Source: Chitinophagaceae bacterium
GTDB taxonomy: Bacteria; Bacteroidota; Bacteroidia; Chitinophagales; Chitinophagaceae
Direction: 5' to 3'
Assembly: GCA_023957125.1 (NCBI GenBank)
Contig: JAMLHL010000006.1
Span: 144,680-208,679, forward strand
Length of the DNA: 64,000 nucleotides
This document shows, one piece after another, positions 26,989 through 36,091 of this stretch. Numbering within the stretch: the stretch's first letter is position 1; each line of letters starts with the position of its first letter. The translations under genes were made by a program, and so were the position numbers. The notes beneath the pieces were generated by a model. The model was given only the letters and a program-made list of their open reading frames with translations. It was not told the origin of the DNA and ran no database searches.

Positions 26989-27810
26989 ATGAAAAGGATT
27001 GGTCTTGCCATTATTATCATTTTAGGCATTACTGCTTTCTCTCCGCGTTCCTTAACCTGGGTAGCCATCGGAGACTCCATTACTTACCTCAACGAACATA
27101 AGAACGAAACCGGAAATCGTGTCGCTAAAGGATACTTGACGAGAGTGGTGGAAAAGCTGCCGAACCTGCATTATATCAATCAGGGACACAACGGGTGGAC
27201 TTCCGGCGGAATTGCAGAAAATTTCGATAAGTTGGGAGTGGTAAAAGCAGATATTTATACCGTATTCCTGGGGACGAATGACTGGTGGGGAGGACGCCCG
27301 CTTGGCAGTTTAAGCGATTATGAAAACAATACGGGTAACCAGACGGTGAATGGCTCTTTCCGGATTATTATGGATAAGATCCGAGGTCTGAATCCGGCGG
27401 CAAAGATTATTCTTATAACCCCTATGCAGCGAGGCGATTTTGTATATATCGGTGATATGAGGAATAATGCCTACGGGTCTTATAGAGAGAAGAACGGGCA
27501 ATGGCTGAGCCGGTTTGCCGACGCGATTCTGCAAATCGGCAAAAAAGAAGGGATACCGGTGATTGATCTGTATAACTGGAGCGGCATGACCGTAAAGAAC
27601 ATCGTAAAATTCAAACGTCTGAAGGACCCGCAAACGGGTTTGTATAAAAATTTCGTGTATCCGGACTATGTAAATGTGCCCTTCAATCCTGAAACGGATG
27701 AATATCCTTACCCGGTTGAGGCCATTGATATGACCTATGATGGTCTGCATCCTTCTGATAAGGGAAATGCAATTATTGCCAAGATGCTGGTAAAGGTGTT
27801 GAGGAAATAA
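26989..27810 (+). CDS. SGNH/GDSL hydrolase, exported
   Basis: A 273-residue SGNH hydrolase with an N-terminal hydrophobic segment (about 3-20) that may be a signal peptide or anchor. Blocks are clear: block I IGDSIT with the catalytic Ser, block II NQGHNGW with Gly/Asn, block III GTNDWW with Asn, and block V DGLHPS with the Asp-His pair near 250. Such enzymes deacylate sugars or lipids. It follows the FAD/Fe-S gene by 56 bp on the same strand; a functional link is not apparent. The hairpin repeat array begins directly after the stop. Confidence 0.88.
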   Translation: MKRIGLAIIIILGITAFSPRSLTWVAIGDSITYLNEHKNETGNRVAKGYLTRVVEKLPNLHYINQGHNGWTSGGIAENFDKLGVVKADIYTVFLGTNDWWGGRPLGSLSDYENNTGNQTVNGSFRIIMDKIRGLNPAAKIILITPMQRGDFVYIGDMRNNAYGSYREKNGQWLSRFADAILQIGKKEGIPVIDLYNWSGMTVKNIVKFKRLKDPQTGLYKNFVYPDYVNVPFNPETDEYPYPVEAIDMTYDGLHPSDKGNAIIAKMLVKVLRK

Positions 27811-28370
27811 AACCCAACCTGTCAGTTTGCTGCCTTAAATCCCTGCGTTGCTGAATATATATTTTGGATTGTGTAAGAACTCAACTGTCAGGTTTTTCAC
27901 CCCGACCTGACAGTTTGCTGCCTTAAATCCCCGCGTTGCTGAATATATATTTTGGATTGTGTAAGAACTCAACCTGTCAGGTTTTTCACCCCAACCTGAC
28001 AGTTTGCTGCCTTAAATCCCCGCGTTGCTGAATATATATTTTGGATTGTGTAAGAACTCAACCTGTCAGGTTTTTCATCCCAACCTGACAGGTTTGCTGT
28101 CTTAAATCCCTGCGTTGCTGAATATATATTTTTGATTAGGTAAAACCCAACCTTAAGAACTCAACCGGTCAGGTTTTTCATCCCAAACCTGACAGGTTGC
28201 TGCCTTACATCCCTGCGTTGCTGAATATATATTTTGGATTGTGGTACAGAACTCAACCTGTCAGGTTTTTCATCCCAACCTGACAGTTTGCTGCCTTACA
28301 TCCCTGCGTTGCTGAATATATATTTTAGATTAGGTAAGAACCCAACCTTAAGAACTCAACCGGTCAGGTT
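27811..28370. repeat. Six-copy tandem repeat with strong hairpins
   Basis: Six units with anchors GCTGCCTTA at 27829, 27917, 28006, 28096 (GCTGTCTTA), 28199 and 28290, giving periods of 88, 89, 90, 103 and 91 bp. Each unit contains GCGTTGCTGAATATATATTTT and ends in an inverted pair AACCTGTCAGGTT / AACCTGACAGGTT that forms a 13-bp stem around a 9-nt loop. The array fills the gap between the GDSL gene (+) and a dehydrogenase (-). It may serve as a bidirectional transcription stop. No spacers, so not a CRISPR. Confidence 0.9.
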
Positions 28371-28378
28371 TTTCACCC

Positions 28379-28420
28379 TCGCGGTCGGTACCCGAGGAAC
28401 GAGGGTCAGACCGCGAAATC
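28379..28420 (-). repeat. Inverted solo copy of the 18053-type repeat core
   Basis: Read on the minus strand this contains GCGGTCTGACCCTCG, then CTCGGGTACCGACCGC, nearly identical to unit 1 of the array at 18053. It sits at the junction between the hairpin tandem array and the following gene. Confidence 0.6.
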
Positions 28421-28432
28421 AAGCCCCCCAAC

Positions 28433-29437
28433 TCAAACGCTATCCGCAGGAAACTTTATCCCTGCCTTCTCCCTCACCGTATCCATGGTTTCCATGAGCA
28501 GCAGGGTATCCGCATGGGTCATCACGGGGCTTTCAGTTAGTCCTTTTTGCAGGCAATCATTAACATGCCGCGCTTCGTAGTGGTAGCCGAATCCTTTTGT
28601 GGGTAGCACCGGCACGATCGTTTTGGTGTCGGGTAAACCGGTAAAGAGTTCCAGCGTGGTTTCGGGCGCATAAAAGCGATGGGTCAACCGTAGCCGTCCC
28701 TCGCTTCCGGAGATATCAGCTTCCGTGGCCAGATGCGTGGCATAGGATGAAAAAAGTTGCGCCATGGCGCCGTTATTATACCGGAGTAAGATGGCGCACT
28801 GTTCATCTACCCCCGTAACGGCCGGGGTCATGCGGGCATCAATCTGGTCCGGCTTGCCCAAAGCCGACAAAGCATAAAAAATATTATAGATGCCGATATC
28901 CAGCAAAGTGCCGCCCCCCAATGCCGGGGTGAGGATCCTGTCGGCAAGCGGCAGCCTCGGAATAAATCCAAAATTGATCAGCACGTTTTTGATTTCTCCC
29001 AATTGCCCGTTCCGGATCATTTCCATCATTTTTTGGTAAGACGGGATGAATTTTGACCAGAGCGCCTCCATCAGAAACAGTTTTTGTTTTACCGCTTCTG
29101 CAATCATCTCTTTTGCCTGCCGGACGTTGAGGGCAAACGCTTTTTCACACAACACGGCTTTCCCCCGCTGCAAACACAGCAGGGTATGTTCATAGTGCAA
29201 ACCGTGGGGGGTTGCAATGTAAATGACATCAATACCCGGGTCGTTCACCAGGTCTTCATAATTATCGTATTGCAAGGCAGAAGGATATAAATGAGAGAAC
29301 AGGTCTGCGTTGGTTTTGCTACGGGAGGCGATAGCATGCAGAGAAGCGTCTCCCACAAGGGAAAGATCCGACGCAAATTTTTGTGCGATGCGTCCGCCGC
29401 CTAAGATGCCCCAATGAATTTTTTTAGCCGTTTGCAT
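28433..29437 (-). CDS. Gfo/Idh/MocA family oxidoreductase
   Basis: A 334-residue NAD(P)-dependent sugar-type dehydrogenase. The Rossmann fold begins with WGILGGGRIAQKFA (about 9-22). The family motif EKAFAL (EKP-type, with Lys near residue 96) and the DIGIYNIFY segment around 180 complete the active site. The C-terminal beta-sheet domain extends from about 125. Members include trans-dihydrobenzenediol dehydrogenase-like and glucose/inositol dehydrogenases; the substrate is not clear. It is 30 bp downstream of the 29468-30157 gene on the same strand and probably co-transcribed. Confidence 0.9.
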   Translation of the reverse strand: MQTAKKIHWGILGGGRIAQKFASDLSLVGDASLHAIASRSKTNADLFSHLYPSALQYDNYEDLVNDPGIDVIYIATPHGLHYEHTLLCLQRGKAVLCEKAFALNVRQAKEMIAEAVKQKLFLMEALWSKFIPSYQKMMEMIRNGQLGEIKNVLINFGFIPRLPLADRILTPALGGGTLLDIGIYNIFYALSALGKPDQIDARMTPAVTGVDEQCAILLRYNNGAMAQLFSSYATHLATEADISGSEGRLRLTHRFYAPETTLELFTGLPDTKTIVPVLPTKGFGYHYEARHVNDCLQKGLTESPVMTHADTLLLMETMDTVREKAGIKFPADSV

Positions 29438-29467
29438 ATCAATTATTTTCAGTTTTTAAGAAAGATT

Positions 29468-30157
29468 TCATCTGGCTGACAATGCCTGGATTTGGGTGTA
29501 CTCATAAATATGTTGCCCCGGGGTTCCTGCACGCGCTGCACCCAACATCGCCTTAGCTACGTCTTCGGCCTTCACTGCCCTGTATTTTTTAAAAGGTCCG
29601 AAAAACAAAAAAGATAAGGCTGGCATAATTGCCTGCGCCAGGTCTTCTCCTCTCCTCGTTTCCTTATGCTTTCCCAATAAGATGGAAGGACGAAAAATAT
29701 GAAGAGAGGGATAAGACAGGGACTGAACGGTTTCTTCCACTTCTCCTTTGAGCCGCAAATAAAAGTTGGAAGATTTTGCATCCGCTCCTATGGCGGAAAC
29801 GATCGCGTATTGGGTGAAACCTTTTTCAATACCCCACCGGGCGGCATTCACGGGAATATCAAAATCAACCTGCCGGTAGCGTGTTTTATCGCCCTTCACC
29901 TGCTTCATGGTTGTGCCAACGCAGCAAAAAATAGTATCGCCTTTACCCAAAGCATTCTTATATTCCTCCTGGTTATTAAAGTCAACTATTACAGTCTCCA
30001 GCTTGGGATCTGTAATATCGGGCGGGCGTCTCGCCAATACCCGGACAGCACCATACCCGTCGTCCCGCAGCAGTAATTGTAATAAATGATTACCGATCAG
30101 TCCGGTTGCGCCTAACAACACGGCTGTTTTTACTTGTATGATTTTCGTATTTTGCAC
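29468..30157 (-). CDS. NAD(P)H-binding atypical SDR protein
   Basis: A 229-residue atypical short-chain dehydrogenase of the NAD(P)H-binding/HTATIP2-like group. Glycine motif GATGLIGNH at about 18-26; FCCVGTTMKQV (about 76-86), AIVSAIGAD and FYLRLKGEVE further on carry the Ser-Tyr/Lys-like positions. The open frame starts with a GTG at 30157 and no ATG precedes the Rossmann strand, so GTG is the likely start. Only 14 bp separate this start from the divergent murB start. Function unknown. Confidence 0.82.
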   Translation of the reverse strand: MQNTKIIQVKTAVLLGATGLIGNHLLQLLLRDDGYGAVRVLARRPPDITDPKLETVIVDFNNQEEYKNALGKGDTIFCCVGTTMKQVKGDKTRYRQVDFDIPVNAARWGIEKGFTQYAIVSAIGADAKSSNFYLRLKGEVEETVQSLSYPSLHIFRPSILLGKHKETRRGEDLAQAIMPALSFLFFGPFKKYRAVKAEDVAKAMLGAARAGTPGQHIYEYTQIQALSAR

Positions 30158-30171
30158 GGAACAAAAAGCTT

Positions 30172-31209
30172 ATGCGGATCAGGGAAAATGTATCACTCAG
30201 GCAATATAACACTTTTGGAATAAATGTAGCAGCGCGATATTTTGCCGCTTTCAACAATACAGATGAACTGTCCGCGCGGCTGGAGGAAAATCCCCGGATC
30301 CATAAAATTATTATCGGTGGAGGCAGCAATATTCTTTTTACCAAAGATGTGGATGGGATGGTATTGAAGAACGAGATGATGGGTATCGAAGTGCTCAAAG
30401 AAGACAATGACTATGTATATGTGCGGGCTGCAGCGGGCGAGAACTGGCATGGTTTTGTACAATATTGCATACAGCGCAACTGGGGTGGGATAGAAAACCT
30501 GTCGCTGATACCCGGATGTGTGGGCGCCGCGCCGATGCAAAATATAGGAGCCTACGGTGTTGAACTGCAGGAGGTGTTTGAAGGTCTGACCGCTTTTCAT
30601 ATCCGGGATATGAAAATGCAGCATTTCGGACCATCCGATTGCGCTTTTGGTTATCGGGATAGTGTATTTAAGAAAGAATATAGAAACCGGTTTATTATTC
30701 TTGATGTTACGTTCCGGTTATTGAAGAAGCCGGTGTTTCATACTTCTTACGGCGCCATCCGGCAGGAACTGGAGAAGATGGGGGTAAAGGAGTTGAGTGT
30801 ACAGGCTGTGTCCCGGGCAGTGATCAATATCCGCAGGTCCAAACTTCCGGATCCGGCTGTTATCGGCAACGCGGGCAGTTTTTTTAAGAATCCCGAAATC
30901 ACTGTAGAACAGTTTCAGACGCTGGAAAAGCTTTACCCGGAGATGCCTCACTATCCTGTCAAAAAATATCCGTCATCTGCTGACAACGATAGCGGACGGG
31001 TGAAGATAGCTGCAGGCTGGCTGATAGAGCAATGCGGCTGGAAAGGCTTTCGTAATGGTGATGCCGGGGTGCATGTCAGCCAGGCTTTGGTGCTGGTGAA
31101 TTATGGCAAGGCCAAAGGAAGCGATATCTACCGGTTGAGCGAAGAGATTGTGCAGAGCGTGCAGAAAAAGTTTGGTATCATCTTAGACAGAGAGGTCAAT
31201 ATCCTTTGA
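30172..31209 (+). CDS. murB: UDP-N-acetylenolpyruvoylglucosamine reductase
   Basis: A 345-residue type I MurB, which reduces UDP-GlcNAc-enolpyruvate to UDP-MurNAc in peptidoglycan synthesis with FAD and NADPH. FAD motif GGGSN at 49-53, IPGCVGAAPMQNIGAYG at 113-129, Arg162 in FGYRDS, and the proton donor Ser236 in NAGSFFKNP. The insertion around YPVKKYPSSADNDSGRVKIAAG identifies the E. coli-like long type. It is divergent from the atypical SDR gene and convergent with hisS, ending 29 bp from it. Confidence 0.97.
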   Translation: MRIRENVSLRQYNTFGINVAARYFAAFNNTDELSARLEENPRIHKIIIGGGSNILFTKDVDGMVLKNEMMGIEVLKEDNDYVYVRAAAGENWHGFVQYCIQRNWGGIENLSLIPGCVGAAPMQNIGAYGVELQEVFEGLTAFHIRDMKMQHFGPSDCAFGYRDSVFKKEYRNRFIILDVTFRLLKKPVFHTSYGAIRQELEKMGVKELSVQAVSRAVINIRRSKLPDPAVIGNAGSFFKNPEITVEQFQTLEKLYPEMPHYPVKKYPSSADNDSGRVKIAAGWLIEQCGWKGFRNGDAGVHVSQALVLVNYGKAKGSDIYRLSEEIVQSVQKKFGIILDREVNIL

Positions 31210-31238
31210 TGAAAAATGCGGGCGCTGCGTTTTCTATA

Positions 31239-32606
31239 TTATATGAATTCGAAATGGCCGAGTTCATCGCAGGACAGCACGGACTGTTGTCCTGAAGACA
31301 GATTTTTTACCACGCAGGTGTTGGTTTCCATTTCCCGGCTGCCGATCATTACGGCGTATGCGATCCGTTTTTTCTCCGCATATTTAAACTGCTTGTCGAA
31401 TTTGGCCTGCTGATGATACAGCTCACTGGAAATCCCTCTGTTCCGGAGCTCCTGCATCAACGAAAATGCCCTCCGGCCTTCCGCTTCCCCCAGGTTGAAA
31501 AACAATACCCGGGTGCCGGTATGTACTTCCTCCGGAAATAATTTCATTTCTTCCATTACGTCGTATATCCGGTCTATACCGAAGGAAATTCCCACTCCCG
31601 GGATATCGGGCACGCCAAACAGTCCGGTCAGATCATCGTAGCGTCCGCCGCCGCCGATACTGCCCATTTGTACTTCTTTTGCCTTGATCTCAAAAATCAT
31701 CCCGGTATAATAATCCAATCCCCTTGCCAGGGTGAAATCAATTACCGGCTGCTGGTCACTCACCGGTTGCAGATAATTTAAAACGAATTCTATTTCTTCT
31801 ATGCCGGACTTGCCTGCCGGATTTTCACCCAATAAGGTTTTCACGGATTGTAACTTCCCCGTATTGCTCCCCTCAATAGCGAGATATTGACGGATGAAAG
31901 TAATCTGATTTTCATCCAAACCTCTTTGCGCCAGTTCTTCCCCTACTTTTTCTATTCCTATCTTATCCAGTTTGTCAATAGCGATGGTGATATCCGTAAG
32001 TTTTTCGCCGCCTCCGCAGTGCGCCGCTAAAGCAGATAATATTTTCCTGTTGTTGATTTTGATATCAACGGGGATCCCGAGTTGTTGAAAGACGGTTGCG
32101 TAGATCAGGAAGAGTTCCGCCTCGTTCACCAGGGAAGTGCTGCCAACCACGTCTGCGTCACACTGGCAGAACTCGCGGTACCTGCCTTTTTGCGGACGGT
32201 CGGCCCGCCATACGGGCTGCACCTGGTAGCGTTTGAACGGGAAACTGAGCTGTCCGTGGTTCATGGCTACATAGCGTGCAAAAGGAATGGTGAGGTCGTA
32301 TTTCAAGGCCCGTTCCGTAAGGTTTTTATCATTCTTTCCCTGTAATACATTTTCAAAAGCGGCCTTTGCCTTGTCTATGTTTTTGGGATCATTTAAGCCG
32401 TTGTTTAAAATCTTGAAAATGAGCTTGTCGCCTTCTTCTCCGTATTTTCCCATAAGGGTATCCAGGTTTTCCATTGCGGGCGTTTCCAGCGGTTCAAAGC
32501 CGTATCGTTCAAACACCTTTTTAATCGTGTTGATGATATAGTTTCTTTTGCGCACCACTTCTGCGCCGAAATCTCTGGTACCCTGCGGAATGGAAGCCTT
32601 GCTCAT
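31239..32606 (-). CDS. hisS: Histidine--tRNA ligase
   Basis: A 455-residue class II aminoacyl-tRNA synthetase. Motif 1 region RYGFEPLETPAMENLD, motif 2 with RYREFCQCDADVVG, the histidine-specific ARGLDYYTGMIFE, and the motif 3 Arg in GISFGIDRIYDV. A C-terminal anticodon-binding domain spans about 345-450. Length is normal. It lies 22 bp after the low-molecular-weight phosphatase gene, probably in one transcript. Confidence 0.97.
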   Translation of the reverse strand: MSKASIPQGTRDFGAEVVRKRNYIINTIKKVFERYGFEPLETPAMENLDTLMGKYGEEGDKLIFKILNNGLNDPKNIDKAKAAFENVLQGKNDKNLTERALKYDLTIPFARYVAMNHGQLSFPFKRYQVQPVWRADRPQKGRYREFCQCDADVVGSTSLVNEAELFLIYATVFQQLGIPVDIKINNRKILSALAAHCGGGEKLTDITIAIDKLDKIGIEKVGEELAQRGLDENQITFIRQYLAIEGSNTGKLQSVKTLLGENPAGKSGIEEIEFVLNYLQPVSDQQPVIDFTLARGLDYYTGMIFEIKAKEVQMGSIGGGGRYDDLTGLFGVPDIPGVGISFGIDRIYDVMEEMKLFPEEVHTGTRVLFFNLGEAEGRRAFSLMQELRNRGISSELYHQQAKFDKQFKYAEKKRIAYAVMIGSREMETNTCVVKNLSSGQQSVLSCDELGHFEFI

Positions 32607-32628
32607 GCGGTATATTTATTGCCTGTTT

Positions 32629-33096
32629 TTATTTTTTGTGAAAAGCATAATGTTCAACGATCTTATCACAGGCCCGGTTGATCATATCAAATACCTCACG
32701 ATAGCCCGATTCGGGCCCGTACCAGGGATCGGGTACGTCTATATTGCGACCGGGATATAATTCATTCATCAGCAGTTTCACTTTCGCGTCGTTAAAATTT
32801 TTCCCGGTGCGCCATCTTATTTCTTCGATCACATCTTCGGCCATGGCATAAACGATGTCGAAATGATCAAAATCTGCCGGGATGATATTTCTTGCCCTTT
32901 GCCTGCTGATATCTATCCCATGCATCTGCGCCACCTTTTGCGATAGCCGGTGAGGCGCTTCGCCAACATGATAGCCGTTGGTGCCCGCGCTATCCACCTG
33001 CCAGTTGAGGTGCGCCTGTTCTATTTTGAACTCCATGATCCCTTCCGCCAGCGGGCTTCTGCAAATATTGCCCAGGCAAACCATTAATATCTTCAT
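32629..33096 (-). CDS. Low molecular weight protein-tyrosine phosphatase
   Basis: A 155-residue LMW-PTP. The P-loop CLGNICRS places nucleophile Cys7 and Arg13, and the general acid is Asp in the DPW loop (VPDPWYG) near residue 124. The frame continues upstream for 82 codons, but that extension is low-complexity repeat DNA. The ATG at 33096, 17 nt after a TACCTTTG -7 element, gives the canonical MKILMVCLGNICRSP start. Bacterial homologues act on tyrosine kinases of capsule export or on arginine phosphate; the target here is unknown. hisS follows after 22 bp. Confidence 0.95.
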   Translation of the reverse strand: MKILMVCLGNICRSPLAEGIMEFKIEQAHLNWQVDSAGTNGYHVGEAPHRLSQKVAQMHGIDISRQRARNIIPADFDHFDIVYAMAEDVIEEIRWRTGKNFNDAKVKLLMNELYPGRNIDVPDPWYGPESGYREVFDMINRACDKIVEHYAFHKK

Positions 33097-33113
33097 AGCC
33101 TGTAAAATCGCTG

Positions 33114-33121
33114 CAAAGGTA
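33114..33121 (-). promoter_or_regulatory. -7 promoter element of the phosphatase-hisS unit
   Basis: Minus-strand TACCTTTG within TTACCTTTGCAG, 17 nt before the phosphatase ATG. Upstream is a tract of ACATTTCC-like repeats, the same layout as at mutS2. No good -33 element. Confidence 0.5.
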
Positions 33122-33127
33122 ACCGGA

Positions 33128-33260
33128 GGATTTGATAATTTGAAGATTTGGAAATGTGGAAATGTGAAAATGGGGAAATGTGGAGATGTGGAAATGTGAA
33201 AATGCCTGCCCTGACGGATGGAAGGGTGAAAATGAGGAATGCGTTGTTCTGATGAATAGA
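33128..33260 (-). repeat. Low-complexity ACATTTCC-type tract and repeat remnants
   Basis: On the minus strand 33135-33205 reads as irregular repeats of CACATTTCCA and CATTTTCACA, preceded by TCTATTCATCAG (33249-33260) and a CAGGGCAGG segment (33205-33214). This order matches the end of the 18053 array before mutS2. The tract causes a spurious N-terminal extension of the phosphatase frame. Confidence 0.55.
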
Positions 33261-33270
33261 AGGGGGAGCT

Positions 33271-33293
33271 GCCACCCTGAGCTTGTCGAAGGG
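33271..33293. repeat. REP-like palindrome, solo copy
   Basis: Imperfect palindrome CCCTGAGCTTGTCGAAGGG preceded by GCCA. From memory this motif is one of the commonest extragenic palindromes in many bacterial genomes. Single copy in this window. Confidence 0.5.
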
Positions 33294-33493
33294 AAGGGTT
33301 GAAAATGGATTCCGTTCTAAAATATCCATTCTCTGTTGTCAAATGTTTAAAATCGCGCTGAAGATGCTATTCTGCCGGTACCGGCTATATTTATCGGAAC
33401 GCGGATAATACGGATACGGGGCAACGCGGATCGCCACGGAATAAAATCAGTGAATATCCGCGTCATCAGCGTGCTAATAGAAAAGTATGTAAA

Positions 33494-36091
33494 TTATTGC
33501 ACTTCCTGTACGATTGTTCTCCCTGATCTTCCGGCAGCGTCGAAGGTTTTGAATTTCAGCGATCCTTTCAATACAACCGGCTCCTTATATACGGGCGACT
33601 GCAGGGTGGGTTCCTCCCCGTCCGTAGTATAGTGGATGCTGATGCCCGGCAGGGCAACGTTTGCCATTACCCTGCCATTTTCAATCTTCACACCTGCCGG
33701 CGGCACACGATAGGCGTATCCGCCATTGAAATGAGCCAGTTTGGGAAATTCTTTTTGTGCAATGGTATTGGCAAACCGGTTCCAGCCCTGGTCAATGCTT
33801 TGCAAACGAACCTGGCGGTTGGTCTGCGTTTCCCATTTTCTTTCGGGCGACCACGCACTTTCCGCGAAGCCGAGTAATTTGGGCAGCGTGTAATATTCCA
33901 GCATCTCTCTTCCTTTGATCGTTTCGCTCCACAACTGGGCTTCCAATCCGCGGATATTTTTGCGGGCTTCGGGTTTCAGGCTCTGCCATTTTGTAGCCGG
34001 GCTGTCCCAAAACAGTTCTTCACCCATTGCGCCTTTGAGCGTAGTGTTGAACATATTGAAAGGCGCGAAAGCCCAGGCGTTTTTGGTATCAATGAATCCT
34101 GCCCAGTATAAGCCCGGCTCTTTGGGGTCGTTGTTATAAGCCAGATCAAAATAGAAGTTGGACACATTACACAATACCACGTTGTAACCGGCATTGGCCA
34201 AACGGTATCCCAGATCGGGATAGTCAAACAAATTATTCCAGATATAAGGAACTACTTTTTTACCGGAAAACTCCGGGTTGGGAATATATTTTCCGCTGGC
34301 ATCCTTGATGAGCGCTACCTCTTCCCATCCATGCACTTCGAGGTTTCTTTTTTCCATGCGCTTTACCAGTTCCCGGAAGAAGTAGGTCTGCAGGTTCTTG
34401 GGGTCTCCAATCTCCGGATGTTTTTTCAGCAGTTCCAATGCCTCCGGCGATCCTGTCCAGGCGCCCTCCGCCACTTCATCGCCACCGGCATGGAAGATTT
34501 CCATTTTTAAGCCGGCTTCTTCGTACATCCTGGCAAATTCGTCCACCACCTTTTCAAAAAAGCGATAGGTGGATTCTCTGCTCACGTTTACCACGTTGTC
34601 TTTAAACAATTGGGCCGACAGGTACACCGATTGATCTTCCGGGTCCACCAACCGGTATTCATTGGCTTCTTCCTCTTTGCCCTCTTTCATCAAACGCTGG
34701 TAACGGGCTTCCATAGATTTGATGGCAGCCCTGGCGTGACCCGGGAAATTCAATTCCGGTATCACGGTGATATGACGGCTTTTGGCATATTTCAGGATCT
34801 CGATAAAATCACTCCTGGTGTAAAACCCGCTGCCGTGATATCCTTTGTCGTAGGCAATGGGGCCGGAGCCGTATGCCGGGTGAACAGCCGGGTCTTTTAT
34901 AGTTTTTACATGCTGCCGCTGAGCGCCTACTTCCGTCAGTTCCGGCAGCCCGGGAATTTCAACCCGCCATCCTTCATCTTCAGAAGTATATAACAGCATA
35001 TGATTGAGCTTGTACTGCGCCATCACATCCAGGATACGCAGAACGGTTTCCTTTTCCTGGAAGTTGCGGCTCACGTCGAGGTGCAGGCTGCGGAACCCGA
35101 AGCGGGGCGCGTCGTCAATGGTTACTGCAGCAACTGCGGGTGCTTCCGCCTTACCCAGATAGACCTCTGTAGGTAAAAGCGCCAGCAAACTCTGGATGCC
35201 GTAAAAAACCCCCGCTGCATCGAAGCCGGTGATGCGGATCCCTTTTTCGTTTGCACTTAAGTGATAGGCTTCGGCTTTTTTCTCCTTAACCACCGTTGGG
35301 TCAACAGACAGAAATATATCGTTGCCTGAAGAAGTTCCTTCGCTGACGGTGAAGTCTTTGCCGGTTATTGCTTTGAGTTTAGCGGCTAAAATACCCGCTT
35401 CGCTGCCCAGGTTACCGGAATAATGAATGGCAACGCCTTTTAGAGCGAAGCTGCCGTTGGTTTTCGTAAAATGCGCCGGAGTGGGAATGATGGGTAAGAG
35501 ATCATCGGCGTCGAGCAGCGATAGGGTTTCGTTTTCCTGGTAGGTTTTAGCCGGGGATGCAGGTTCTTCTTTGTCGGCAGCGGTTCTGAGCAGTTGCTCC
35601 CTGCGGGTAAAAGGGATGAGGGTATAATCTTCAATTTTTGCAATACGTTGCTCGCTGCCGTCCCCGTCATAAAAAACGATGTAGGTACCTAAAGGAGCAT
35701 CGGTTTCCTTGATCTTGAATTCGGTGGCTTTGTAATAGATGTCAATCGAATCCCCCTTTGCAAGAGAAAATCCGCTGTTGGGTGAAAGCCGGTACCAGTC
35801 GCCGTTCAGGTGTTCGAGCATCGCCGGTTGTGGTTGTTCGGGCTGCAGTAGCGGGGTAGGAGCGATGGAAAAGAAAAGCGCCCAGTTCTTGTCGGTCAGC
35901 GTCTGTTCGTCCTTGTTGTGCAGGGTGATACGCGCCGTGTACCCAGCGTCGGTAAAATTGCTGACCAGTTCCCATTTCATAGCTATGGCGGCAACGCCTT
36001 CTGCTTTAGCCGGTGCGGGTTGTTGGTTGCAGCCGGTGAAGACAACATATGCTGCCAGCAGCAAGTAAACGGGTAGTTTGAAGTATTTCAT
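33494..36091 (-). CDS. Beta-N-acetylhexosaminidase lipoprotein, GH20
   Basis: An 865-residue GH20 enzyme that removes terminal GlcNAc/GalNAc from chitin oligomers or glycans by substrate-assisted catalysis. The leader VVFTGCNQQ carries a lipobox (Cys20). A chitobiase-type N-terminal beta domain (about 35-165) is followed by the GH20b domain (about 205-320). The catalytic barrel (about 325-715) holds the catalytic pair Asp538-Glu539 in HAGGDEVAEG, and LHLDVSRNFQ and PELNFPGHARA are also present. A C-terminal beta domain (about 770-865) completes it. The four-domain plan is that of chitobiase. It is monocistronic, with a possible TATATTTG -7 element at 36110-36117. Confidence 0.95.
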   Translation of the reverse strand: MKYFKLPVYLLLAAYVVFTGCNQQPAPAKAEGVAAIAMKWELVSNFTDAGYTARITLHNKDEQTLTDKNWALFFSIAPTPLLQPEQPQPAMLEHLNGDWYRLSPNSGFSLAKGDSIDIYYKATEFKIKETDAPLGTYIVFYDGDGSEQRIAKIEDYTLIPFTRREQLLRTAADKEEPASPAKTYQENETLSLLDADDLLPIIPTPAHFTKTNGSFALKGVAIHYSGNLGSEAGILAAKLKAITGKDFTVSEGTSSGNDIFLSVDPTVVKEKKAEAYHLSANEKGIRITGFDAAGVFYGIQSLLALLPTEVYLGKAEAPAVAAVTIDDAPRFGFRSLHLDVSRNFQEKETVLRILDVMAQYKLNHMLLYTSEDEGWRVEIPGLPELTEVGAQRQHVKTIKDPAVHPAYGSGPIAYDKGYHGSGFYTRSDFIEILKYAKSRHITVIPELNFPGHARAAIKSMEARYQRLMKEGKEEEANEYRLVDPEDQSVYLSAQLFKDNVVNVSRESTYRFFEKVVDEFARMYEEAGLKMEIFHAGGDEVAEGAWTGSPEALELLKKHPEIGDPKNLQTYFFRELVKRMEKRNLEVHGWEEVALIKDASGKYIPNPEFSGKKVVPYIWNNLFDYPDLGYRLANAGYNVVLCNVSNFYFDLAYNNDPKEPGLYWAGFIDTKNAWAFAPFNMFNTTLKGAMGEELFWDSPATKWQSLKPEARKNIRGLEAQLWSETIKGREMLEYYTLPKLLGFAESAWSPERKWETQTNRQVRLQSIDQGWNRFANTIAQKEFPKLAHFNGGYAYRVPPAGVKIENGRVMANVALPGISIHYTTDGEEPTLQSPVYKEPVVLKGSLKFKTFDAAGRSGRTIVQEVQ

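Noticed and set aside
27811..28370. CRISPR-like array
   Set aside because: Whole units are repeated head to tail with no unique spacers, and no cas genes are in the window.
33097..33342. 82-codon N-terminal extension of the phosphatase
   Set aside because: Encoded by low-complexity and REP-like DNA, lies upstream of the -7 element, and the canonical start follows it.
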